Below are positions 14,301 through 26,300 of a stretch of 64,000 nucleotides of DNA, piece after piece (position 1 is the first letter of the stretch; every line of letters starts with the position of its first letter). The notes beneath the pieces are model-generated. The model was not told where the DNA came from, searched no databases, and saw only the letters and a list, made by a program, of their open reading frames with translations. Where the stretch lies: positions 1-64,000 of the forward strand of contig LUCM01002334.1 in NCBI GenBank assembly GCA_008360955.1. Reading direction: 5' to 3'. This DNA is from Fasciolopsis buskii (lineage: Eukaryota; Platyhelminthes; Trematoda; Plagiorchiida; Fasciolidae). Made by a program: the position numbers and the translations under genes.

Positions 14301-17300
14301 TTTGCCTGATACCGTAATACTGCAGTGATCTATGGGCAGGCGATTCGTCTCTCGTTGTTTTTCTTAATTTGGTTCAATAACAGTTCGTTCGGTTGTTTAA
14401 CGATCTATCCCTAACCTTCAATCTTCAGTCACTTGTCCATGACCCAGCTTTTACTTGATTATCTCTTTTCTGTCATTATTATTTTGGTTTCCGTTCTTCA
14501 GAATTCGCTTCGGTAGTTCCCCATGTGACTTTTCCTTCTTCTCGTGCTCGGACGATCGGTCATCTTAATCCGTGAATGTCGAACTCCTCTATTCCTTGGA
14601 CCGCAAAGCTCTGGAGCACTGTTCCTTTTTCTGTATTTCCAGTGATCGACAATTTTTCTGCTTGAATGTTCCTCATTCGCATTCTCTTCCCAGTATACCC
14701 CTCGACTTTGGATGGTTTCGTAGTAAAAGCGCTTTGTGTCATAATAATTACTTAAAATTACGATCATAATGGCTTAGTTGTGGTTGCGAGTTCAAATTAT
14801 CAATTGTTGTCTTCTATCACAGATATCTAGAATTCCAATCTTTTTCCACATCACTGATTGATATTTATACTACTAAGCTCGGGAAATTCAGCCGTATAAC
14901 GCATATCTGAAAGACGTTCTGCATATGAGCACAGGTAGCGATTTTGCGTCGGTTAGCATTTTTCTTCGGAACTCGTCTTTGTGCTTCCTTTCTTGTGGTT
15001 TACTTGTCAGTTATCGTGCTCACATTCAAAACGAGAGCTAGGAGCCAATTTCCGTAGAAAAGGCAAGAAAAATAACGGATTTATTTTGTTGTACCTGGTT
15101 GACGGTGTTTTACGATGTCCAAAGAGCATCCAAAAATTCTTGTAAGATTACAAAGTTAGAGCTAGAGCATAATGTATTTTTGGGCTCCTGAAGGACAATC
15201 GCAGGCATCCTGACTCTTCCGCTTATAAACAAACCATAGGGCAGACTTTTCTCACAGTGATTTTTTGCTGTGAAATACGGTTAGGTTACAGTAGCAACGC
15301 CTTTTTTCTACCTTTATTATACTGAAAGTACTGCGTCGTTTCGAAAACTGAGTGTAGCGTCTAGCGCATCCCCAGGTTGCGAAGAGGAAAGCAGTTGTGA
15401 AATTAAAGGTTGTCCGTGAATAAAATGGGCTCATTCACTGAGTGAGTGAGAGCGGATAAGCAATGTCATGGTAGGTTTTCGTGAAGAAAGTATTTTTTAA
15501 ATGCCAAAAAGTTTCCTCAACGGTACTGTGCCGTTGTTAGTGTCTTCCATCATGAGATAGATTCGTGCATCATTATCTCCTCTCGAAATATTGTATTTAG
15601 ATCAACCACGAGAACCAGAATTCCTTGAAAATTCCTACTGATCACATTGAGAAGACATAAGTTGGCGAATAAGCTCGTTTTCAGTGATTCATACTCATCC
15701 CGTTACATCAAAATAGACTTAAAAAAAATTTTAGGAAGGATATGTGATGTTGCATGCATAATTCGAATACAGATGAACGTGTTGTGTCAGTTGTTTTGCG
15801 TTGAGACGGATGTTGGGCCATGGGAGTTGAATGACAACCGCAGATTGCTTTTGAGCCGACAGTGAAAGACTGTGAAGACGGATCGTGACGGCTTCTGCAG
15901 TGCTCAAAAGGCAACAGTCTGGAACCTAGACTGGTGACCTTTGATTTTATACAGGGTAAGCTTGCGTCACATTCATGGTGTGGTTAGTCTGTGCTAGATG
16001 TGAGACAACTCCACTGTTAAGCGACTTAATTGCTCCAATGCCCAACCGTGCAGGTGGTGCTCACGGATGCCTTCAGACAAGTGCTTAGTCGTCCGGCCGA
16101 AGTACATTGTTTGCGCGCGTCCTTTAACTGGCTGCGCTACAATTCTGCGTCATGTCTGTGTTTTCTTGCAAGATTTTTGATTTCATTATGGTCTGCGTTC
16201 GCCGCTACAATCGATCGGAATTATTGTTGTTTATAAACCCTATTGTTTCTCACCATGGACTGGGAGCATGCATTGTTGTACCTCAAAGGTCCAACCCATC
16301 TAGATGAGACACTCGTGTTGGCTGGCAGGTAACTCTGAAATGCCCTCTTCCAATCAGGATGTCCATTCCGGCATTGTTGAGTTCAAACATCCGTTCTCTG
16401 TTTGCAAGAATGTCGGATCTGTCCGTTGCACCTAGCTCACCAACCTATGTCCACTCATGTATCATCTGCATTCAAGGATCTTGGCTGAACCCGGAAATTG
16501 CTGATTCAGTCGTATCGATAGACAGCTCCATCAGCAGGACAGAGTTTTGGACAAGAAGACTGGAGGCGGTGTGGTTACATACATAAACTCCTTCTGGTCA
16601 TGCAAGTCCGAAGTTATCTATGCGTACTGTCTAAACGGAATTGTCTTGTAACACAGTATCATCCCACGTTTACTCGCCATACCAGTACAATTATAACGAA
16701 TCCATATATTGCCCTTTTAACTTGCAACAAAATATCACATTTTTCCAATTCCGTTCTGGCATTTATTGTTCCTCTTCTTAAGGATAGTCTGCATACTATT
16801 GTACTTGATTTCAGTCATGCATCTGCCCTACCACTGACTATGTTTGGTTTGACTGACCTCTGGGTTTCTCCCACCGGAGGCGGCTCCATTTCAGATACGG
16901 TCATTACCAACCACCCTTATTTCTTTTTCCTGAAACTGCATGCTCCAATTTCGAGTAGCGATCATTGTCTGCTTCTGCTAAGGCACAAGATATACTCTCG
17001 GTCAGCCTTCCATTTCCTCAGGCAAACAAACCAAATCCGAGTTCGCCTCCGAAACTTTTCAAACAACAGTGATATGTATACTGGCTTTCGCTCCACCGTC
17101 GCCCTCCTAGGATCTTCCCTTCCTGACCCCAATATCTTATCGATTAATCTACTTGGGAAGCCATTTTCAGTGAATACTCTTCTTATTGTCTGCGGTTCAG
17201 TTTCAAAAGTATCTTCTATGCATATTCTTTTTGTTCTGACTATGATATATCTAATTAGTTTCCTTTTTACATTAAGCGGTACAAAGGTGTGAAAGTGAAT

Positions 17301-20300
17301 GTACTGTCCATTCCACTTGATCGCCGAATTGAACCGTCTTCTCGACGACGTAATTGTGCATTTGGGAGTGCTAATTCATTGTTCAACTCCTTCTCTATCG
17401 TAAGTTTCACATTTGTGTGAACCGAGTTGAACTTATTCAACAGTTGGTTAGTTTTCATCGAGGGGTTGAGTACACAGATGTCATCCACTTAACGCTTGTA
17501 TAAGTAGACCGCTTGTATGGACGACTCGAGTGGCCCACGTTTCAGCTTTGCCATGAAAATGTCGGCTAGTAATGGGCCGAGTAGGGACCCCATTGTTACG
17601 CCGTCCTTTTGACGGTTATTTCGATTGTTACGTCTAATTTCGGAAGACTTATCGCTAAGCCGCTGTTCTCGATGTAGTCACAGTGGTATCCGATTGTCTC
17701 CGTGATCGGAACGTTGGTAAAAAGGGCGGTGACGTCTAAAGAAAACATTCTTCGTCCTTTCATATTTAATTTTTTCACGGAGTCGATGAGCTCAAATTTG
17801 TCTTTGAGGCTGTCTTGCTACCTTCTGTCTAACGGGTTCCAGCAACCCAGCCAGCCATTTTGCCACAGCTTGATACGGCGAATTGCACATGTCGAGAATA
17901 GACCTCAAAGGAACTTCATTTTCATGTATTTTGGGTAAGCCGTACATTCTCGGAATGGGCCGAATGTAGTCGAATCTATTGTTTCCTTTTTTTCAACCGT
18001 CTCAGGATGCTGAACAAATATTTTTGAGTCTGATGCGTTTTATCATTCTCCTCCGTCATTTTTGCAAATTTCGACTTGTTATTCAGAATGGCTTCCATTT
18101 TCGCTACGTAGTCAGACTTGTTAAGGAGAACTATGCCTGTACCATTATCAGGTCTTCATAACATGACGTCTGCATTTTTTGCAGTTCTCTTAACCGTCTC
18201 TTATGTTCTGGCTTCAATAACCCCTTCTTCGTATGCCTAGCGCCGTGATACTGATAGCAAGTGTTCACCAGAATTAATGTAAACGCTTACATTTCCATTT
18301 GTGATAACGAAGATAAGCTGAAGAGTTGAGAAAAAAGACTACAAAAACTGTTCCCCATCTCCCACATTATACCTTCCTTCGCCATTGCTTAAATCTACTT
18401 GGTCTATACGTAACAAAGTGATCGTTCTACGTAATTCCATCGGTTTCAACTTAGTATTTACTGAACGTTAGCTCAGTCTACGTGAGCCTTATTATTTCTA
18501 CGATGGGTTCATATTTTCCCTGTCCAATTACCTTTTCCTCGTTCTTTCATCGTGAAAAATATCCCACGAACTTCCAGGCTGTCTCACCGCACGCACTTAT
18601 ACTACAAACTTGTTGCTTGCGCTTTGGAAGATCGTTTGGTATCTGTTGCTGGTGATCCCGCCCCTAATATTGCCGAGACGTCTACGGCGATGCCTGTAGG
18701 AACGATTGTGTCCTCATCTGGTGCGGATTCAACCTCATCCAAACACGTGGGACATATTGCCATTCCCGTGTTCAATTTTCTCGTTCATCAGCTCCTACAC
18801 CCTGGAAATGAAGCAATTCGTTTTGAGGATGGAAAATTGTTTCAAGTAAGATGTGCTCGTGGTCTTCTTTTCCTCGTGTTTAGCTGTTTGTCCATGGCCG
18901 GCCGTCGCCAAGCGCATAAGATCGTGGCGTGGCGTTTGGACGTGAGGGTTCGGTTCCTCTCACCGCCGGTCATCTCCCCCAATTGGCAGCCCTCTGCTGG
19001 CCGCGGCCCGCTTCCTGAAAAATGCTGCACACTCTTATTTCATTAATAAAGGAAGTAGAAGATAAAGAATGGGTGACTGCAATAAAATCATGTATTATCA
19101 AATGGGAACGACAACCTAGCTCATAAAGAGCACTGTGCCGCAATTTAGGAGTCATGTCCCAATGGCGCAAGGCTGCCAATCTCTGAAGTTCGGTTCTTAA
19201 GCCATCGTTCTTGACGCTTGAACTGGATCGTCGAGCATTTCCCGGATGATGGTATAGACTGACGAACTTCCTCTGTGAGCGTTGTGCTTTTTGCAATTGT
19301 GTTCTGCTCGACTTTCGAAGCCCCCTTAAGACTTTAATCTTTGTTACTAGGTTTTCTTTTTCTGTTGAAAATAAACGAGATGGGGTCAAACTTCTGAGCA
19401 CCACTGTCACCTATACGATCATTCATGCAAATGGTTATCACAAAATCTTTTTCTATAGTAGATAACGAAAGGGGGTTTTAAGGGAAAAATTGAGTTTCAC
19501 TGCATTTCATTGATGTTGTTTCTTTCGATTGGTTCCACCATTAGAAACGGTGCAGAAGCAATCGGTCTGCTTAATATGAAACGTGATTTGATGTTTTTCG
19601 AGTCCTGGTCGCTGAGCTTAGCGTTTAGATTACGAACGTTTCATCCTCAGTCGACGTTACCTTGTCCGCTCATGGGCGTTGTTGCGTGTAGTTTGTATAC
19701 ATGAAAACCTTATCCTTAGGTTTAACTTTGACCTCTTAGATAACCCTAAGCTTGAAACGTGATCAATCATTTGGGTTTTGACTCCCAGCAACTTGACCTG
19801 TACCCAAATTTCTGAGATCAATGAGCAACACCCTTTTCCAACGTTATTGAGATCCAATGTGATTTGTTGTTGCTGTTGTCGTTTTTGCCAGACCGTGAAC
19901 TGACGGTGATAATCAGGAGCTTCGTCATAAGCCATATTTGTTCAATCTGTTTCGCGCTACATCTTTTTTGTGTAAACATTCATGTTAAAGTTCGCTCTAT
20001 GCACTTCGCTAGTTAAAACCACACCTTTGGACCGGAGTCGTGAAAGAAACTTAACCATGATAGGGTAAGACTGGCTGTGAGGTTTGTTGGTTCGCCAAGG
20101 CCCGCTTGGTGACGTTGAGCAACCGCAGCCTTGGCGGACCACCTAATTTTCTGATGATGCGGGGTTTCGGTTAGTGCGTACCTTATAGTTTAATAAGTGT
20201 TCGGTAATCAGGCTGTGAAACTTTAAATCGGGATGTGTTTCAAGGTCTTCATGGAAAATCAGCTCTTAGTTCTAGTTTTATTGATATCGTTCAAAAATAC

Positions 20301-23300
20301 CCTCTGAGGTCGTTAAGAGAACGCAAGTTGGAAATACACGTTTACAAAAGAGTACATACTGTATCGGTCGTCGACCAGGACCATTAGGACCGCGCTGCTC
20401 ACTGCGTCGAGCGGAGCCGGTTATGACAAGTGTTCCACTGCTCAGAGTTCCCTCTTTTTTATTCAACCTCTCTTCTGTCCCCAACCCAATCTCTTTGGCT
20501 GCTCTGCATATTCATAATACCCCCACTGACAACACCCCGATGCTCGCAACGGTTCATTGTCAGATTGTGACGTAAGTGATTTTCAATCTGTTAACTCGCA
20601 TCTTCTCAAGCCTGGTCGGCCTGTGAATCTGGGCTCCCTCGATGTGCGCACTCTCATGCAGCCTGGTCAACCGTGTTTAACTCCGACAATGGACTCACTT
20701 TTGATTAATGTGTGCAGCGTCAGCAAAACACGAGTTCAGGATTCGACTATTGCGGTTCAACTAACTGTGGCTAATATCTCATCAAGATATTTCCTGCGAA
20801 CCTCGTGAAATGGACCATCTGGAACTGTGGGTCAATGTGGTGTCAGAATAGTCTTGCCTGACAAGGCTGAGGCGGCCCTTTTAGGCTAGATTCCGGTTAA
20901 CAGTCGATTGTGTACTGTAAGACTGGAGGGATCAGTCGGGGTTCAGAAGGATAGCTGTGTTAGGTGCAACTTGTTTGTCATCACGGGATACACTCCAGTA
21001 GACTGTAGCGCTGGCACGCAAAAAGACGACGAACTCATCATTGTTGTTCGGGAGAGCAAAGGCTCTGACATTGTAATGGTAGCGGGTGGTTTTAATGCAC
21101 AATTTAGAAGACTTGGTGCACTGGGAGCTTGTTTAGGTAGGCGCTTCACCTTGCCTGTTCAACGAACAGATGACGGGGAAAGGCTCCTCCAATTTTGCGC
21201 GGACAATCATTTATTTCTGTCTAACACGAATTTTCGACACAGTCCGCGTCGCACGACGACATGGCACTCTAACTCGGCGGTAATCTGAGTCAGATCGAAC
21301 ATATTGCAGTAAGCTATCGCTGGCGCGATTCTATCCAGAATTGTAGATCGTAATGGATCATGTACGTCAAATCGAACCGTGCGCTAGTTCGACTGCGATT
21401 TTTGTTGCAGCTCAACGGCCATCGACGTTGGCCGCAAACTCGATTGGCCGTCGAACGTGTGTGATTCGGCTGTTCGCAACAGTTATGCACAGAAACTATC
21501 CAAGGAACTAAGAACTTCAATGAGCAGCAATGTTGATCACCAGTGGGATCAAATCAAGCAGGCGATGCATTTGGCAGCAGTTTTTGCCTGTGGTCCTAGA
21601 TCTAACGTTCATCAAAGATGCTGGCTCTCGCAGTGGTCGCTGGGTCTAATGGGGCAAAAACGCCAGCTCGCCAACTGCAAGGAGGTGAGTAAGATGCGAC
21701 CACAGTTTCAGCGTCAGTTGACGATAAGTTTTAGGAATGACCGTGAGAACTGTTGGGTTAAGGTAGCCGAAGGAGTGGAAGTAGCGCCCGCTTCAGGTAA
21801 CAGTCAAAGACTGTTTAAGCTTGTACGCGACACCGACGGGCGGTGAACTTCGGTTAGTGAAGTCATGTGCAACAGGACCGTGAACAGTGGCGATTGTGTT
21901 GTCATTTTCTATCGAATCAGAATGATTGAAATAGGGCCTTTGTACAGTTAGATCATGCCCCATGTGTTGCTTACAGCAGCATTCTTATCTTTTCCCACGT
22001 GTGTAGATCCACTGCCTGTTCCCAATGGATATTCAATCTTTTTATAGACATACGTAACCTTGAGGAAAAGGCAGTGGTCAGCGAGGCTTACCTTGCTGTT
22101 TAACGCTGAACAATGATGTTGATGTGCGACAGGAATGGAAAGATCATCCGTGGTAGACAACAAAGGGTGGACCGTTGGGCTGAGCACTTCAAGGCTCAGT
22201 TTAGCTGGTCACACGCTAACGTATTTAGGCCGACGTGTGCAGCTAGGAATCATTGGTAGGTGTCTTTTGGCTCCCAAAGGAAGTGGAAGTGGAGTCGAAT
22301 ATTTGACCTCTGAAGAGGAGAAAAGCAGCCGATCCTGACGAAAGTCCCACAGCTCTTTGCAAAACGGATGGAGAAGCTCCGATGCAATCACTCACTTGCT
22401 AGGTTCGTTATATTCGGAACAAGGAACGTATTCCGTTATCGTGGGGTAGGTCACTGATTGTACCCATCTTTAAGAAGGATACACAAAGTGACTGTGGCAA
22501 CCATCGAGGCATTAATTTAATTCCGATAGTTACTAGGGTGTTAGCTTTGATAATGCTGCGTCGTTTGACATCGGTTCGCGAGAGTAACATCCGCGAACAG
22601 CAGGCCGGATTTCGTCCAGGTCGTGGTTGCACCGACCAGATATTCACTTTTCGACAGTTACTGCAAATGCGCCACACACACACACACACCGCCACCCTGC
22701 GATCGTAGTCTTTCTCGACTTGAAAGGCACGTTCAACTCAGTGGCTCGGATAGTGTCATTCAGTGCTCTCCACTGGAAGGGTATACTAACGAAGTTTGTG
22801 AACCTGTTGCGAGCACTGTACTTGCATATCTATGGTCCTATAGGAACTATCAAGTTTCTTCGACATGACCTTCGGTGTTCGGCAAAGGTTTCCCTCTCCA
22901 TTCTGGTTTAGCTTTGTGGTGGACGACTTGATGGGGTATCCTTTCGGAGGTGTTCGTTATATGGGTATGGAGCTGGCAAATGATGAGAAGCTGTATCGTG
23001 TGCCTGTTTGCAGCTGATACATTAGACACTCTCGACGACTGCGATTCCGTTCGGCATATCTTTTGCACTTTAAAGGTGCAAAGTGCTGTTACAGGGCTGG
23101 ACTACATTATTTGCGAACTTGATACTAGATGGAGAGGAACTAACAATTATTGACCGTTCCACTTACCTTGGCAGTTATGTCGAATCATGGCAACATGGTG
23201 GTGGGGTGAGCACACGTTTATCCAAGGCTTGCGGGAAGTATACTGGACTGAAGTACCTGTGGAGTCGGCCTAGTATTTGAGTGAAGTTCAAAGATCGTGT

Positions 23301-26300
23301 GTTAGGCTGCAGTGGGCTCAGTTTTGTTGTATGGATGCGAGACAAGGAGTTTACGTGTGGAAGGTGTTCTTTGCTTGGTGGTTTTCGATTACCGTTGTCT
23401 ACTTTATGTCTCCAGGATTAGATAGTGACCGGATGAGTAATGTACACGTTATGAATTTAGTGTTAGGTGCCGGTTGTGAGAACACCTTACCTTTTTGTAT
23501 GCAGCTTTGTGGGTTATGTTTGTTGGGTCACGCGCTACGTATGGCAAAAAGCGTGTTTTATTTTACGTTCCTCCCACGGAGTGGAAGAAACCCGTGAAGG
23601 CCAACGGATGATGTGGCAACGTAGAATGAGAAAAAGTAAGGTGAACTTGGGTAAAGTAGGTATCTCACGTCTTCATGGTTGGGGTCTGCGATATCCGTCA
23701 GCTTTCTGGCTAAGTGAATTGAAGGTCATGGCAGTGAACTAGAAACAATGAAGATCGTGTTGCCATTTTCAGAATGATTGAAAAATGTACGTCTGTACAG
23801 TTAGGCTGTATTCCTTATGCTGGCTACTACGTCATTCTTTTCTTTCCCCATCTGTCTGGGTCCATTCCCCGTTCCCATTGGATATTCACTGTTTTTATGA
23901 GAACATCTTACTCAGGGGAAAAGGCAGCGGTCAGTGTGGCCTGTCTTGCTGTTTTACGCTGAAAGATTTCGGTGTTGAAGGTGACAAACAAGTTCGTTCA
24001 CGCGTGGATCTGCACGCACACCAACACATTCAGGTTTGTTGTAAGCAAATAGAGTGATATCTGCAAAGAATGGTACGTCAACTGGACACTGATTATGAAA
24101 GTGACCTTCACTCGTCCGTCGGTCGAGAATGTGTGTCAGAAGAAAGCAAGACCTATTAGCACGTATTGGTTGGATGTCACGATTGAAGATAAAGTCAGTA
24201 AGGCAAAGCTCACAAAACCACAACTTCTATAGTAAGACAGCTAAGAAGACGATTTCGGTAGAATCTTCGGACTCAATAAGATGTCTTTTAAATGAGTCTC
24301 TAAGTTTCGCTGTCCTTTGTCGGAACGTGACAAAATTGGCAGCTGAGACTCTGGAACCAGTATGAGAAAGATGGGTGCCCCTTGGTTATTCCAACTTCTT
24401 GCGTAGCCGCGAAATTCCCCACTGGGCTTTAAGTCTATAACCGATTTCTTAATTGCCTTATTGAATTACCGAGGTAACGATACAAACGCCAGTACCGAGT
24501 AGGACTGTTCAGCAGGGGCCCAGTGAGCAACGCAAAAGGTCTCCTGTACACAACAGCAAGTTGCGCTTCAAATCACAAAAAATGCAGAGGAGTTTTCGTC
24601 TATTTTATGGTGTTCAACCAGGGCCATGTCCCCATTCTTGGCTGTAAGTCTGTAGAATAGTTGAATTTGATTTCGCGTCACTGCGACTTGTTTGTTCATC
24701 ATATTTTTCCTGGCGTTGAATAATATCTGGACAAATATCCCTTCATTTTCGATGAGGAACTAGGAGACTTTCCTGGGATGGTTGCACCAAACGTCAGTGA
24801 GACTGCTGAGCCCGTGGTACCACCGACAAAGCCATTTCCCATATGCATCTAGAGAACCACTTGAATGGAATTTGGGAATTCGCATAGGAAAGGACGTTCT
24901 GGCAGAAGTCGATGAGCCTACAGACTGGGTGAATCAAACCTTGATGGTGACGAAACTATCCGAGGAACTACGCATTTATATCGACCCCAAACCATTAAAC
25001 CATCGCAGTGGTGAACCGCTGTCCGCTGGCGTCTGGCTCACTACTATTCTGTTTACTCTCATATTTCTCCAAATTCCAGGATGGTGGTTCTAGTTTCTGC
25101 TTCTTCTGTTTAGTGGGGTCTAGTGGATGTGGGGCATTCACTTTCGATTACACTCAAACATCAAACATGAAATAAAAACTATCATAATGGTCATAATGAA
25201 TTTATATCTGGACAGAGTCGATATGCGGGGCTGATCAAGAGAAGTCAAAGTACAGCTGGCAGGAAGTATCACTAGGACATGTCGCTCAGAGGCGAGGTGT
25301 TTCTTGCCTTGCGACGCGCAAATGATCGGAGACCTCCCCATATAACAGTCTTCTGATGCCATTGCAGGAGGATTATATTCTCGATTCTGTCGAATTTTTA
25401 ATTATGCTCTTGGAACGAAATATAGTAGAATGAAATAAGTATTTTTGGTTTTTCGGCTACTTGAACGGTGTTTGGATTATTGTTATCCGCTGAACACCTT
25501 TCAACTTGTTAATTCATTTTATGAAGTCCTTTAAATTGGCACTGTACACGGATAGGTATCTTCTTAACGTGTAATTTCGAGTTCCTCCTATCGATGAATT
25601 TCAACGGTCACATTCGTTTGTGGTAAACACTTTCATCCTCTGAAACTTAGAGCAATGTACCCTCACACCTGTCATTTTTGTCATTTGTTTTATTCAGTTA
25701 TTCATACTGCATTCATTCCTTGAGAAAACCGAACGTTTCTGTCTCTATTTGGTTTTAGCTGTTTCAGCATATCTGTCAACAGTTGAAGGAATTCGAGTCA
25801 CCGATTGTCAGTGACACATTCGAGGCCAGTGTCATCGACCTGATTGAAACAGAGCGGATCACGCAACTTGAGCACTGTCTTCGTTTGACCGATAGTGCGA
25901 AACTGTACGTCACTACTTTGGTTCTCCAGTTTATCCCGCTATGCTTGAATTAATCGTCTTCATCGACATCCTCCGTGATCTAATTGGACGACCGTTGTTA
26001 CCTGTCTCCGCATTTCTATTTTTATTTGGTTTCTTACAGCAAGCTCGCTGTCGTCCGACTCGTTACCACACCTTATCTGATTCTATGGTTCCATAAGTTC
26101 CAGGGTCAAGGTCGTTGGTCATCCTCCCCCGCCGTGGGATCTAGTGGCTCTCGGGCATGTCCCTTCCACCACACTCATGCCTCAAGCACGTCATAAAAAG
26201 TTTAATTATTTTCATTAAATATTCTCCTCTTTACATGTTTGATTTCTGTGTATGCATTGTCTGCTCGCAACCTATGATCAAAAATCTTTTGTGATTAGTC

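Larger units (their letters stand above)
9702..18577 (+). other. Large VPS8 intron e4-e5 with transposon relics
   Basis: Recognised content: a CR1-like endonuclease relic (13560-14260), a Penelope-like GIY-YIG relic (15955-16130), a second CR1-like endonuclease (16340-17275) and a Penelope-like reverse transcriptase (17285-18240). A minus-strand 72-codon frame at 12753-12971 is listed separately. A weak endonuclease-like stretch lies near 10430-10560. The rest is unassigned. Confidence 0.5.
18846..25767 (+). other. VPS8 intron e5-e6 with SINE, LINE A and Gypsy relic
   Basis: In order: a tRNA-derived SINE (18893-19062), about 450 bp with nothing recognised, duplicated block A (19520-22870) containing RTE LINE A (20430-23965), and a Gypsy pol relic (24600-25060). 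About 700 bp before exon e6 hold nothing recognised. Confidence 0.6.

Noticed and set aside
26040..26181. Possible VPS8 exon after a good acceptor
   Set aside because: No family match, and exons e6 and e7 join directly in phase and in protein order.
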